64,000 nucleotides of DNA from Dipteronia dyeriana (GCA_032871835.1 CM065302.1:1673094-1737093), one strand, 5' to 3'. Numbered from the stretch's first letter, positions 1 through 10,764 are shown. The notes: generated by a model not told the origin, from the letters alone. Numbers and translations are program-made.

Positions 1-712
1 TACGGGCCTCCTTATCGGCCTTGGTTGGCGAGAACTGCCTCTTGAGTTCTCGTTTGAAGTCTTCCCATGTGCGGATGGGGTGGATAGTATCACCATGCTT
101 GCGTCGCCACCATAGTTGAGTAGAATCCCGAAGGAAGGTGGGAGCATTGGTGATCCGTGTAGCGTCATCCCTAACTCCTTTGGCCTCAAAGTACTGTTCT
201 AGGCCGAAGAGGAAGTTTTCCACTTCCATGGCGTTACAGTTGCCGTTGAATGTGGATGGCTTAGGGATTTGGATGGCGCCCCATGTGGTCGTGCTAGCGG
301 AGGCACCATTGCCAAAATTTGGGTTGTTTTCGAACGAAGTCCATTCGGTCTGAACTTCATCCATCTCGGCTCGAATGGCCCGCAACTCTTACTCGACAAA
401 GGTGCGAGTGTTGCGGATTTCTTCAGTAAATTGACAGATTTCCTCCTGAATGCCCTTCTGGAACTCTTGTAGCATTGCCTTGGTTGCATGAGCTATTATG
501 GCGTAATTGGTTTCTAGGCCATCGAGACGGTCGACCACGGTGCTCAAGGTGGTTTGCATTTCGGAGAGGACTTCATCGTGGACATCCACGCGAGATTCCA
601 AAGTGTCCATGGATGGACCCTTGGACTTGCCACGCTTGGTGTGGGTGCGTTGCTCACCACGACCATGCGCTTGCTCTTCCACTATAGCAGCAACTTCGCT
701 ATCGAAGGCCAT
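1..712 (-). pseudogene. gypsy gag polyprotein, partial, with nonsense codon
   Basis: The frame starts at MAFDSEV (712) and encodes the retrotransposon capsid protein that packages element RNA. It opens with a Lys/Arg-rich stretch and a coiled-coil-like segment (about residues 35-105), then the retrotrans_gag core with LWWRRKHGD and WEDFKRELKRQFSP near the window edge. One in-frame TAA at 389-391 breaks it, after which the same frame continues with ELRAIRAEMDEV. Without readthrough the copy would give only a 107-residue peptide. The downstream gag and pol portions are outside the window. Confidence 0.85.
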
Positions 713-740
713 GACTCGTGCTAGCTGTGGTTGCTTAACC

Positions 741-754
741 AGGCTCTGATACCA
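741..754 (-). other. primer binding site (initiator tRNA-Met)
   Basis: The minus strand reads TGGTATCAGAGCCT two bases after the end of the LTR. This complements the 3' end of plant initiator tRNA-Met, the usual primer for minus-strand DNA synthesis in many plant LTR elements. It fixes the LTR boundary and the element orientation. Confidence 0.85.
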
Positions 755-756
755 AC

Positions 757-1291
757 TGTCACGGGGTTAAAGTTTGCACAGCACACCCGTGCGGCACTTA
801 GGCAAATTCTTTGAGAATGTTGTTAAGTAAGCCTTACAAGAGAGATTTGAGAGAAAAGAGTAGAAGAGCTTGAATGAAAAACAAAGATTGTATTGTTATG
901 AAGGAAGCTTTACAATGCTTTGGATACTAGAATGCTTGAGTTTCTAGGATGATTTACAAATGAGGGGGGGTTGGCTATTTATAGGTGAGCCACCTCCTTA
1001 AGGAATCTTCTAGATTAATCTAGTCTAATAGTGGAGATTAAGTCTCAAGAATATTCTACACCTAGCTAGAATACTCTACATGTATTTACATGCCTCTACA
1101 AGGTTCTAGATTATTCTACAACTATCTAGCTAAATACAAGAATGGTGTAGAGAGGGTTGGGTTGCTAAAGACTTCCAGAAGCTTGACCAATGCTGAAATT
1201 GTGGAGAAGTCTCTAGAATCTTCCAAGAGCTTGGTATAGTTGTGGCCTTTGTTGGGCTCCTGAGCTTGACAACTTGCGGCGGTCCGTGACA
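757..1291 (-). repeat. 5' LTR of the gypsy element
   Basis: A 535-bp LTR bounded by TGTCACGG and CCGTGACA. It contains a TATA box (minus CTATAAATAG at 975-984) that would drive the genomic RNA of the element. Its outer edge abuts protease-like coding sequence at 1292. The body contains several short repeats of a TCTAGA-like motif (about 1010-1130). Confidence 0.85.
975..984 (-). promoter_or_regulatory. TATA box in LTR
   Basis: The minus-strand motif CTATAAATAG lies in the middle of the LTR, as expected for the U3/R junction of an LTR promoter. Confidence 0.6.
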
Positions 1292-2310
1292 TGCAGCTTC
1301 CTTCACAAAATCTCCAACCAAAGCCTTGTAAATAACCGAATGCAAGACTGTGTAATAATTCACTGTACTGATCATGGTCCCTCCAAATCCATCTCCATCC
1401 ACCGATAACAAAGAAGTGTCGAAGGAAACTTGTTTTCCATCAATCTTGATGCCCTTCACATCAATGAAATAGTCGTGTGAAGACACGTCTTTTCTACTAA
1501 GTGGGGGACGATCATAATCGGTCCGAGGATTGATTACAAGTGGTGTTTTGATGAGCAACTTTGAAGCATCGTCCGGATAATAAGGAAGGAAGTAGTAAGG
1601 TCCACCGCCGACGAAAATGCTTCCAAAGTAAAACTGTTTTGAAGAGGGGAGACACAGAGCAAATTTATTGTGAACAAGCTTGAATGCAGAGGAGAGTTGT
1701 GTAGCTAGTGATGTATTTGAAGCTCTTCCAAGGCCTAAAATCCTTTGACTAGCACTACCTTTACCGAGAACAGATGAGAAACCAATCAATCCACATGCGA
1801 AATAGAAGCGACATATATCGACATCTAACAGAGAAAACCGGCCATCTGTGGAAGAGATTCTAATGGTGTCTTCACCTACTCCTCCAGTTATATACAATTC
1901 TGTTTTTGGGTTGTATAATTGGAGAGCGCAAGTATATCTTGTGCATCCTGACCGAGGTGGACTCCTAAGTCCGAGCAATCCACGCAGGTAAAGCCGTCGG
2001 TGGTGGCATCACATTTTGCTGACCAACAGGGGACGGGGCGATATGTGGATGAAATATTGTAGTATTGATCACAGTCGAGCCATGAGAATTGACCTCCAAC
2101 GTCAATCACCATGTTCAAGTAGTTTGAGGGTGTTCCCATATCAAGTGTGGTGTAGAATTGGTGTGTTGTGTCGTTTATTTTAATGGGAAATATGAAGGCA
2201 TTGGGTTTAGGTTGTTTAAGTGTATTGGAGGAGACATAATTGAAGGCAGAAACAATGGTGATCAAGAAGAGGAAGAAAAGATGAAGAGAAGAAGAAGAAG
2301 AAGAAGCCAT
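1292..2310 (-). pseudogene. EDGP/basic 7S globulin-like aspartic protease homologue, disrupted
   Basis: Starts at 2310 with MASSSSSSLHLFFLFLITIV, a signal peptide, so the ancestral product was extracellular. It matches the plant EDGP / basic 7S globulin / xylanase-inhibitor branch of pepsin-fold proteins: the first site reads VIDVGGQFSWLDCDQ instead of the catalytic DTG, and the second reads GGTMISTVNYYTVL, with Ser where an active protease has Asp. The ancestor was therefore probably an inhibitor or binding protein rather than an enzyme. Two breaks are visible: a frameshift at about 1955-1978, after FTCVDC, and loss of the C-terminal part where the LTR was inserted at 1291/1292. The last family-like residues are VGDFVKEAA. 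After that any readthrough is LTR sequence. The missing part should lie beyond the left edge. Confidence 0.88.
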
Positions 2311-2350
2311 TGAAGTGTGTTGAAAGTGAGTGCAATGCAAGGCAGCTGGT

Positions 2351-2361
2351 TTTTTTTATAG
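2351..2361 (-). promoter_or_regulatory. TATA box of the disrupted EDGP-like gene
   Basis: The minus strand reads GCTATAAAAAAAA about 45 bases upstream of the ATG at 2310. The position suits a short 5' leader. The promoter may still be active although the gene body is broken. Confidence 0.5.
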
Positions 2362-2364
2362 CAG

Positions 2365-3355
2365 TGGCAATCGATGATGTTGATTAGATCTCTTCAGATG
2401 TCCTTATTATCTTCTACTACTGCTACAAATCTTTTGCCACTTATTGTGTTGTTTAAATTAATCATCTTCATTAATATTGGATCCCAATCTCATCTTGACG
2501 ATATATGTTAATTTAATAGGGTTGCCGGGGTTCGATAACATCGGACTCCCCACAAATGTTTATAAAATATATATAGTTGGATTCGAACTTCTAACAACTA
2601 GGGGTTGAAGGGTAGTGCACTAAATATCTCTTCTAACGGGTGATGTGCTTGATAAATGTTAATATTAATTTATAATAAAATTGCAGTTTAATAACTTAAA
2701 CTATATATTTATAAGTAAAGATAAGAGCCATTTATTGTATTAAGTTGTTATCTGTTCTTTAACACATAAATATAATGTTAAAATATGTTTGCTCTTTATG
2801 GGAATGAATCGCTGCATCTTAATTTAAGCTTGATAGCTTGTAGAAATGTGTGCCAGTTCGTTTTGACTAATAATAGTATAATACAATTTAAGTTAAATTA
2901 AGGATGACAAATATATTTTGTGAATCTACAAGTGATAAGAGACAGTATTTAAGCCATATGATGAACCGTACAAGAAGCTCCCCGCCCCCCACTACAGAGT
3001 ACAGAATTCAAGTGATTTCAATGACAAAAAATTAAATCATTTTCAAAAAATAAAAAGTGAAAAAATGGCACGTTAAATTACATACAGGCAGGGAAGTGGG
3101 CAAGTGGCAATTGACCAAACTTGTTTACTAATTTGGCCACATTGTTCTAGATGATTCCCATAGAATAATTTAATAAAGTGAGCGTCAAACACCGTACTTC
3201 AATTAATGAAGGTAAAGTAGTATTAAACACTATGTAGAAAGTCCTAGATGATAATCGGACCGTAACCTCCAACCGAGTGTCTAGTCCGTCTAGTCAGGAT
3301 TAGATGGCTGTTCAAAAATCAATTAATGGTAGACCGATGGTCAGTTGAAATTGGG
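2365..3355. other. intergenic, AT-rich, no gene seen
   Basis: No coding sequence recognised. The stretch 2825-2885 resembles 13130-13195 (shared phrase around GTAGAAATGTG and TGACTAATAATA), so both are copies of an unnamed dispersed repeat. A GC-richer patch at 3250-3330 with CGGACCG recalls 12990-13090. These look like remains of old transposons. Confidence 0.5.
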
Positions 3356-3363
3356 TCTTTCGG

Positions 3364-4300
3364 TCATGGCTTTATTCCTTGGAATTGTGAATAGAAATCA
3401 TTAGACAATTTTGTAAAGTTGTTCACACTACCTGTAGGTAACTTTCTGAACCACGTCTTGGTATAGTCAGTCAGCGTGGTTGGGAACATTCTGTACATGG
3501 CTGCCCCAGTCGCATTATGGACCTCTATCTGCTGGACATAACTCTTTAGGTGGCTTAAGGGATCCTCAATGCCAGAATACTTGTCAATCGGCATTTTGAA
3601 TTTTGGAGGGAGTTCGGCTTACCTGATCCTCCTAGAGAAAGAGCATTCATCTTACCCAAGGGATCCTTCCGTTTCTCCTTGTGCTTGCCCAACTTCAACT
3701 TTAACTTCCTGATTTCCTTCTACATCTGAGCTAGCTGATCCCTTAGATGCTTATTCTCGGTGTTCTTTGACTCGATCTCGGAATTTTCATTGTCATATCC
3801 CTCTGATGAGATAGAGACCTCACCCCGGTTATCCTATTTTGGAGGATTTTCCCAGGCACTTTTCCTATTACCCCTGACGTTGGATCGAGGTTCTCTTCTA
3901 GTGGTCGTTAGCTGGGCTGGGTGGTAGGGTCCCTTTTGTGGGACGTTAATAGCTGATTTCACCTGTCAAGATTGGTAATTGGCTAGCCTACGGAGATCCA
4001 GGGGCATATGCCCTAACCGATCTCGAACTAAAGATAGGGGCCCCAATCTGTCACTTACCAGTACCGGTGGTGGTGGTCTCAACATGTCAAAAGTGGTCGT
4101 TCTAGCTCCTGGTCTATTGGGATCCTTAAGGGTACTAGGTTCTATCGGTTGAGGGGTAATACCCTCTGCAACCAACCAGAGATGAACACTTTCTACAAAA
4201 GCCACAGCTTGTTGTTCTATAATGGCCTGACCGATCACCCGAGGGACTGAAGCTTGACCAATACCAGTAGGCGTTGGAGCAGGATTTTGATGCATTGATC
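3364..4300 (-). pseudogene. gypsy gag fragment, frameshifted
   Basis: The upstream part (4295 down to 3966) is a Pro/Thr-rich N-terminal region with PNRPGARTTTFDMLRPPPP. A charged coiled-coil stretch follows (about 3650-3830, NTENKHLRDQLAQM and KEIRKLKLKLGKHKEKRKD). Then comes the retrotrans_gag core MPIDKYSGIEDPLSHLKSYV with MFPTTLTDYTKTWFRKLP (3594-3364). Stops and at least one frame change separate these blocks, so no intact protein is made. The core aligns by eye with gypsy capsid sequences of the form SLTGIALRWFHRLP. Confidence 0.75.
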
Positions 4301-4456
4301 TCGTACCCTCCCTTTGAGCCTTCCAAGTGGAGGCTACGGATTCGTGCCCGGATGCTTCGGGTTACCTCTGGAAGGATTGAAGCCTCATGACGTTGTTACA
4401 CCTATAAAAACTCAAACACGTAATTTGTGGAATCTTCTCACTGACAGTGCCAAAAG

Positions 4457-5457
4457 TGTTAACCGGAAATTTACTTTGGTGAGGAATTCAGTTAACACCC
4501 TCGGGGCTACTACCTAGGTAGATTGCGGCCGAGATAGGTAACTTTGGTACCAGTTTCACGTGTATGAACGAATGAAATGTATGCAAAAGATAATAATGAA
4601 TTGAGTGGAGTTATTTTATTCATTAGTGAAGTTAATACAATTACATTGAATAACTCTCAGTCTTTCTTTTCTCTCTAACAAACTGGAGTTGTCAAACTCG
4701 TATATATCGATAAGTGGATACAACCATCAATGGCGATGTCTAGGCTTAATTCTTACTATAAAACTAAGCGATAGATCTTAAGGTTCTTAGAGTCGATCCC
4801 CTCTCCCCGTGCTATTATCCCTATATTTATACATAAAGTCACTAGGGTTTTTCCTTAGAGTACAAGCCGAAGATCACTAGATTAATATTCTTCCTCATTT
4901 TGTAGGATTTTCTGTTTAATGTAGTTGACCATGGAGAATCGGTTGGTGGAGGATATCTTGGAGACAATTGTGTTTATTTCCTTTCTAGACTCTTTCATTA
5001 TGGTTTGGAGAATAAATCTGATTTCGTTTGTCAGGAGCAGGATACCTTGAGGTATCGAGTTGGTGACGTTGCGCTTGATCATCCCAACACCGAGGTACCT
5101 CGAGGTATTAGTTTGCTAGCGGGGTACCCCGAGGTACCATTCTGATGAGGTGGCGCTTGATCAATTGTGTCGGGGCTTTATGAGCATCTTCCTTCCCGCT
5201 AAAGGGGTAAGACATGTACCTGAACGGAGTAGAGGAACAGTGTTAGGTGTTCAGGTACCGATTTGGTAGTTTACGAGGGCGTAAGAGCTTCATCTTGATT
5301 CAACGATGATCCTGAGGTACTGTCGCTACATTAGACCCTGTACTTCGAGGTAGATCATAGAATGTAACTCTTATCTGGTATAAGGAGATGCTTCATAACA
5401 AGTGTCAACTAAGTGAAAAATTTCCCTTTGACCCCTTACCAAAAATGGTTATTAACA
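4457..5457 (-). repeat. 1-kb LTR of the degraded gypsy element
   Basis: Bounded by TGTTAA at 4457 and TTAACA at 5457. A TATA box (minus CTATAAATATAG region, 4821-4831) lies centrally. Several degenerate GAGGTACC/CGAGGTA motifs are clustered at 5085-5130 and 5340. The flank 5458-5462 (GGTCG) would be the target duplication, but I did not find a matching partner. Confidence 0.65.
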
Positions 5458-5678
5458 GGTCGATTTTCAAAAAAAAAAAAAGGAGAAAAATGGAGAGAGT
5501 TCATACTATATTATTTGCAAATCTCCTTTTTTACCTATTTATTATTTATTTCTTAATAATTTAGTAAGATTTTTCTGAATCCCTTATGAATTTATACAAT
5601 AATCTCAATCCTTTACATATTTTTTTTTGTAATAAAGGGGGATGGATTGGTGCAAACTCAAAAAGTTAACATAACGTG

Positions 5679-5702
5679 TGTGTGTATATATATATATATA
5701 TA
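5679..5702. repeat. (GT)n(AT)n microsatellite
   Basis: A compound dinucleotide run: GTGTGTGTG followed by about nine TA units. Confidence 0.9.
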
Positions 5703-5714
5703 CATAAATTTTTA

Positions 5715-5744
5715 AACGCACTGATACAAATCCATCAGTGCGTT
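5715..5744. repeat. perfect 11-bp inverted repeat
   Basis: AACGCACTGAT, an 8-base spacer, then ATCAGTGCGTT. A third related copy (ATCAGTACGCACTGA) lies near 5850. The arrangement suggests the ends of a small MITE, but outer boundaries are unclear. Confidence 0.6.
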
Positions 5745-6089
5745 GAATGTGGACTATTAGATTTACATACTTTAACATAAAGTGTATGCACTTATCAAAG
5801 TTTCTCCATAATCAATGGTCCATATTAAATACATCGATGTAAGTAATATCAGTACGCACTGAGGAGAAATGAACTATATATATTGGTTCTCTCATATGGA
5901 ATCCCTTATTTTAATTTCGGTAAAGACTTTGATGAAATCACATCGATTTCTAGGAATTTAGATCTAAATTTTTTGTGGATGATAAGTTCAATGAAATCTA
6001 CATATCAATAAAATTTAAGATTTTTTCAAGTTCTATAACTATTTATCTTGATCTTTTTCAATATGAAGGCATCGAATAATTTTATTTGC

Positions 6090-6905
6090 ATTTATGAATA
6101 TTGTTCAAATATCAAAGAATAATTTCCCATTTACACAAAACCAAAGATTCATGCGTCATATATCTGTAAACAGCATACCAAAAGGAACGACACAAGTGCT
6201 GGTTAGAGGAAAATTCACTAAGTTCAACTTTTCAATTTAATTGTAAATCAATCGTAAGATGTCCTTCCAAATCTAAAAACTAGCTATAAAGTGATTTTGC
6301 TATCGATGGTTGAAGCCTTAATTATTTTTCTTCTTAGAGTCTGATATTTTGAATACTTGCCCTGTATACTAAGATTTTTTATTATTATTACTATTATTGT
6401 TGTTAAATATATAATTTAAATTTATTAATGGGTTATGGAATTATCGAAAAAAAAAAAAGTATAAATGGAAATTTTGAATGGCTCAGGTACCATTTACTGC
6501 ATCGTACCCAATTTCGAACCAATTACTCGCTATTCATCCTCAAGTATCTCATCTATACCCTTGTATGTCTCTGTCTCTCTCTGCTCTTTATTTACTAATT
6601 ATAATTTCTCTATGTTGACGCATCTGAATATGGTACTAATTAATCCAAGTATATATTTAGGATTCTTCATTATTCTCTTGTTTAATTAATTTATTAATAT
6701 GATTAATTAATTATAGTGCCAACCCACTATAATTTTGATACGGACAGAACATTTACTAAAAATGGAAAGAAACTTATTGATCAAAGCAGTTTACTATTTA
6801 TTTCCTGTTGAGAACATATTTAATTATGCATGCTATTACACACCCAATTGATCAACAACTGTGATTTGATTTTGGATGAATCATTGGGTAATATATTATA
6901 TATGT
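6090..6905. repeat. segmental duplication, copy 1
   Basis: Shares long near-identical phrases with 44640-45013 (ATCTGTAAACAGCATACCAA, TATCGATGGTTGAAGCC, CTTGCCCTGTATACTAAGAT, GGATTCTTCATTATTCTC) and with 50950-51060 (ACACACCCAATTGATCA, GATGAATCATTGGGTAAT). This copy is uninterrupted. The second lacks about 250 bases seen here (about 6400-6655) and has been opened by later insertions. Confidence 0.85.
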
Positions 6906-7125
6906 AATAGTGATTATGGAAGGTCCGGTCTCATAAATTTTCCCATGTCTATTATCTAAATCCAAACACATGACTTAAGACCCAGTTTAATTTGTCCAAA
7001 CCCAAGCTTGTGAGATAGTTATTTGATTGTAAGATAAGTATAAAGTTTTTATTCTAAATAATAATAAAGAATGTTGAAATGGTGCCAATTTTTGGTGAAG
7101 TGGGAATGTGAGAATGTGCATGTGA

Positions 7126-7480
7126 CTATGTGAGGTACGTGGCAAGAGGAGGGGTTAGGTAGGAACAAGCAAGAGGTGGGTTTGATAAGAAGAAGAATAA
7201 AAAAAAAAAATAGAGAGAATTGCATTTTGGCAAAAAAAACAGAGAACAGAGATGCGGGAGATTTAAGAAAGAAAAGAAAGAAGAAAACGAAGACGAGAAG
7301 TTGATCTGGTAGCTAAATAGAGAGAGAGAGAGTGAGAGTGAGAGGTATAGAAAATAAGAGATAGGAAAAGAATTAAGGTGCAACCGGAGATATACTCAGG
7401 ATGGATCCAGAAAATGATGGATCCAGGTGGAATCCCGATCCTAGAACAGATTTCAGCAGTAGAGTTTTGTGAGTGGATAG
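7126..7480 (+). other. possible orphan first exon with GA-rich leader
   Basis: A purine-rich stretch with GAGAGAGAG runs (7180-7380) resembles a plant 5' leader. It is followed by ATGGATCCAGAAAATG at about 7401, reading MDPENDGSRWNPDPRTDFSS, then RVL, and a good donor site TTTT|GTGAGT at about 7469. No downstream exon of a known family was found, so this may be a relic exon or chance. I do not recognise the protein. Confidence 0.25.
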
Positions 7481-7769
7481 TTTTATTTATAGTTAATTAT
7501 TTTAGAATTATATGTTACCTTTAATTATTAGAAATAAATGGTTTATTTATTTATTTAAAAAATAGAATTCCATATGATTTGAGATGTTTTAATAAATGTG
7601 TAGATTTTCAGAATCTAGAAATAGGTTAGTTATAGGAATAAGATTTAAAAAAAAAAAAGATTAGTTCACATGTTCTGATATGTTTCCAGTTGGAATTTTT
7701 TTCTTTCCTTGAAAGGCAAATGCAAATTTTTGAGGCTGGCTCACGCAGCAAGGAAACAAGAGTATGATT
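7481..7769. other. intergenic, nothing recognised
   Basis: AT-rich sequence with no gene or clear repeat. Confidence 0.5.
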
Positions 7770-8150
7770 ACACGCTATACATGGTCTGTTTACACGTTTA
7801 AAGATGTGAATGCTTATACCCTGATATCTGTACATGTTTACACACTGATATCTCTATATATTTACACTTTAATATCTCTACCTATTTACACGCTTAACAA
7901 TCTGAATGCTTACATGTTGTACGTTACACGTGTAAGCATGCATTGTAATGGCATGTAAATGTGTAAACCTGTCAAGTTAGAAGCATGTAATCAATCACAT
8001 TGTTAACTCGGTATGTTTACATGTTGTTACAATGCATGCTTATACGATGAAATCGGGGAATTATTGCACGCTACACATATGATGCATGAATGTATGAATG
8101 GTTACAAGCAGGGAAAAAAAATCAAATATTCTACCGTGTAAACATTCTGG
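7770..8150. repeat. degenerate TTTACAC minisatellite with inverted arms
   Basis: Repeats of about 20-24 bases built around TTTACACNCTNATATCT occur at 7775-7905. The motif then inverts: TGTAAGCATGCATTGTAA at 7931-7948 pairs with TTACAATGCATGCTTATA at 8027-8044 (16 of 18), and GTGTAAAC motifs follow. The whole looks like a foldback-type non-autonomous element. No target duplication was identified. Confidence 0.55.
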
Positions 8151-9014
8151 GAAACTAATTTTTGTGCTTATATTCATTATGAAAATTTACTTTCACTTCA
8201 AAAACTCCAGAATAACCACTTCTAACTACTACAACAAATAAAACGCAACAACAAATACGAGCTAACGTTACTGGAAGAAAATTAAACAAAAAAAAAACCT
8301 TGCTTAGATAGTATACCCTTAAGAGATATGATGATCTGGTGATTTATGAAAACCTTACGAGATTTAAGATAAATCTGAGAGGGGAATGCTCGTGTCTGAA
8401 AAATTAAATATGAGGAAAATAAATATGAGAGGGAAATAAAAACTGAGAGAGAAATAAAATATTAATGTTGTCTGAAAAGTAGATAATGACATACTTGTCT
8501 AAATATTATTTCTCTTGGATAGAAAAAAAAAACTTATTTGGATGGGACAGTTTCGGTAACTGCATTAATTTCTAGATTAAATGAGGGAATTTTACCATAT
8601 GTATGCTTCATTTTTCCTTTGTAAGTACACTTCGTTTGTTTCATTTTATTCTTGATTTTTGTTTTTTTATTTGTAGATATAAATATTAAATCTTATCAAT
8701 AACGTACCAATCTATGATGGAGAAACTTTTAGGGAGCGAGTTTACCATGGAAAAACATTGTATGCCTTTCTAACATTATTTTTAAATAATCTTTTTATTA
8801 TTTTATTAGAGGTCATTTGCTTCTAATGTTTTTTTATTTAAAAATATATATTCTTCGTTTAAACTTCTAGATCCAATTGAATCCTTGTGAGAGATTTAAA
8901 GATTTTCATGTGGGAGTGATATGTGACATTATTTGATATCATTATTTTTTTAAAATTTAGTAATTAATTTAAAAAAATAGCTTCATATAAATGACATAAT
9001 CATATATATTAGTT
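8151..9014. other. AT-rich intergenic with duplicated exon-like segment
   Basis: 8660-8905 is closely repeated at 11067-11300. Both copies hold the phrase CTATGATGGAG, a GGAAAAACATTGTATG or GAAAAGCATTGTATG donor-like site, and GAATCCTTGTGAGAGATT after an acceptor-like CTTCTAG or TTCTAG. This could be two exons of an unknown gene caught in a tandem duplication. I do not recognise the product. Confidence 0.4.
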
Positions 9015-9044
9015 TCTACTAATAATATAAAATAGCTATAAATA

Positions 9045-9045
<1 letters not shown>

Positions 9046-9094
<49 letters not shown>
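9046..9094. repeat. (AT)n microsatellite
   Basis: About 23 uninterrupted AT units. Confidence 0.95.
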
Positions 9095-9097
<3 letters not shown>

Positions 9098-9118
9098 TTA
9101 GGGAGCTTTGGACTTAAA

Positions 9119-9121
9119 TTA

Positions 9122-9174
<53 letters not shown>
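9119..9174. repeat. (ATT)n microsatellite
   Basis: About 18 TTA units. Confidence 0.95.
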
Positions 9175-9175
<1 letters not shown>

Positions 9176-9179
9176 GTTG

Positions 9180-9480
9180 ACAAAAAATATTATTATTTAT
9201 TTTCTAAAAAATAAAGAACCATTTATATTCCTACAGTAAATAACATTCTTTTAATCCATTCAATGTTTATAAATTTAAATTAAATAATCCTCCATTTTTT
9301 AACCATTAACTTTTAGTTAGGTTACTATAAAACAATAATGAAAAGTTGCATTAGAGTCATTTATATTCCTGCAATATGTTAATAAATAACATTCCTTTAA
9401 TATATTTTTTAAAATTTAAATTAAATAACTTTCCATTTTCTAACCATTCATTTTTCTATCTCTATAAAACACTAATGAAA
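9180..9480. repeat. AT-rich duplicate block, copy 1
   Basis: The sequence from TTATTTTCTAAAAAATAAAG through the ATTCCTGCAATATGTTAATA phrase recurs at 10860-11065 with small differences. Confidence 0.8.
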
Positions 9481-9833
9481 ATATATGACATTAAATTATT
9501 ATTAATTGTATAACATACATGCAATAAATAGCATTCCATTAATCAATATTATGCCTTATAACTTTAAATTAACTCGAACTCTTCATTTTTCAGTACCACT
9601 TTCTATAAAAATAATAATCCTTTTAACAAAAAAAAAAAAAACTGACCTAAGGGGAAAAAGCATCATAGAATATCTATAAAAACAATAATCTAACATTCTA
9701 CAGTTTCATTCTTTGATGAAGATGGAGAGAAAGTCGAGAACATCAACACATTTTGCATTACGAAGAACACAAAGTAACCAAAATCTCTAGGTATTAAATT
9801 ACTATTTAATCTATTCCTCCATCATTTTTCCTA

Positions 9834-9881
9834 TTATATATATATATATATATATATATAGTGTGTGTGTGTGTGTGTGTA
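9834..9881. repeat. (TA)n(GT)n microsatellite
   Basis: About 13 TA units directly followed by about 10 GT units. Confidence 0.9.
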
Positions 9882-10764
9882 GGGGCAAAGCTAGAATTTT
9901 GGTTTTGGGGGGCCAAGACATAAACTAATATTACAAGTCACACAAGAAAAATATATTAATGTACCAAACCGTATTACTGTTTAATCTTTAAGGTAATGAT
10001 ACAGAATAATAATAATATATTGACACTAATTTTGAGAATCAAAATGAAAATCGATTATATTTTGTATCTCAAAAGTAATCTATAATCAAATTTATTCAAA
10101 TTTCTTTTCAATTTCCATTTAATTATACATAATCAAATAATTTGGGAGAAAATGATCTTTTATCTTATTGCACAGATACAATATCTCTTTCAATAGTTCA
10201 TAATTAATAAATATATAATTCATATAAAATATTTAAAACAAAATGGATATTGCATAATAAAATAATAAAGAAAGTATTAATTTATTATAGTTAATACCTA
10301 ATAAAAATAAAAAGACATACATATATACGGTTCATGTATAGTTACAGGGTAATTACAAGAGAATGTTATTTCTTTTTAATTTTAATTTCTTTTAAATTTT
10401 TAAATCTTTTTTTTTTAATTTTTAAATCTTTAATATTTTTTAAATTTTTAAATCTTTTTTTTTTGTAGATCTTTGATTGAAATTCAATGATTGAAAATTA
10501 ACCTGGTAATATATTAGTTGAATCCATATATAAGCTAGGTTATGAAATGATTTATGAAATCATAAAAAATATAAATATCAAAAGAGATTATTTTTACTTT
10601 GGATAAAAAATAAATTGAAGAAATTTATATTATTAATAAAATGAGGGACTAGGTTGCAATTATACATAGAAGAAAATGTTCTAAAAATTTCATTGGCTGG
10701 GGGGCCATGGCCCCTTTGCCCCCCACCCCCCACCCCCCACCCCCTCTACATTCGCCTCTGTATG
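9882..10764. mobile_element. non-autonomous element with G-rich ends
   Basis: Starts AGGGGCAAAGCTAGAATTTT and, on the other strand, AGAGGCGAATGTAGAGGGGG, giving approximate inverted ends. Next to each end is a GGGGGGCC or CCCCCCACC run. The interior is AT-rich with no coding sequence. Such ends are common in plant genomes, but I cannot assign the superfamily. A target duplication is not evident because the left flank is a GT microsatellite. Confidence 0.45.

Larger units (their letters stand above)
1..1291 (-). mobile_element. Ty3/gypsy LTR retrotransposon, 5' end, runs off left edge
   Basis: On the minus strand the order is 5' LTR (757-1291), initiator-Met primer binding site (741-754), then a gag reading frame running off the left edge. 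The LTR ends are TGTCACGG and CCGTGACA, a clean inverted pair. The element sits inside an aspartic-protease-like gene whose reading frame stops matching its family exactly at base 1291/1292. The other LTR and the matching target duplication (TGCAG expected, from 1292-1296) lie outside the window. Assignment to Ty3/gypsy rests on the gag type; pol is not visible. Confidence 0.85.
3360..5457 (-). mobile_element. degraded Ty3/gypsy element, 5' LTR plus gag
   Basis: Read on the minus strand: a 1-kb LTR (4457-5457), a decayed primer site next to it (TTTGGCACTGTCAGTG, minus strand, about 4440-4455), then gag-related sequence down to about 3360 where homology ends. No pol and no second LTR are visible, so most of the element was deleted. 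The gag type and the primer-site form resemble the large non-chromoviral gypsy lineages of plants; that placement is inference. Confidence 0.7.
5458..7125. other. intergenic, AT-rich, with a segmental duplicate block
   Basis: No gene is recognised. It holds a poly-A tract (about 5468-5481), a GT/AT microsatellite (about 5679-5702), a short perfect hairpin (5715-5744), and copy 1 of a block repeated at 44.64-51.06 kb (described separately). Confidence 0.6.

Noticed and set aside
7395..7480. WUSCHEL-related homeobox first exon (RWNP motif)
   Set aside because: Only four residues resemble the family and no homeodomain sequence follows; kept only as an unassigned exon candidate.
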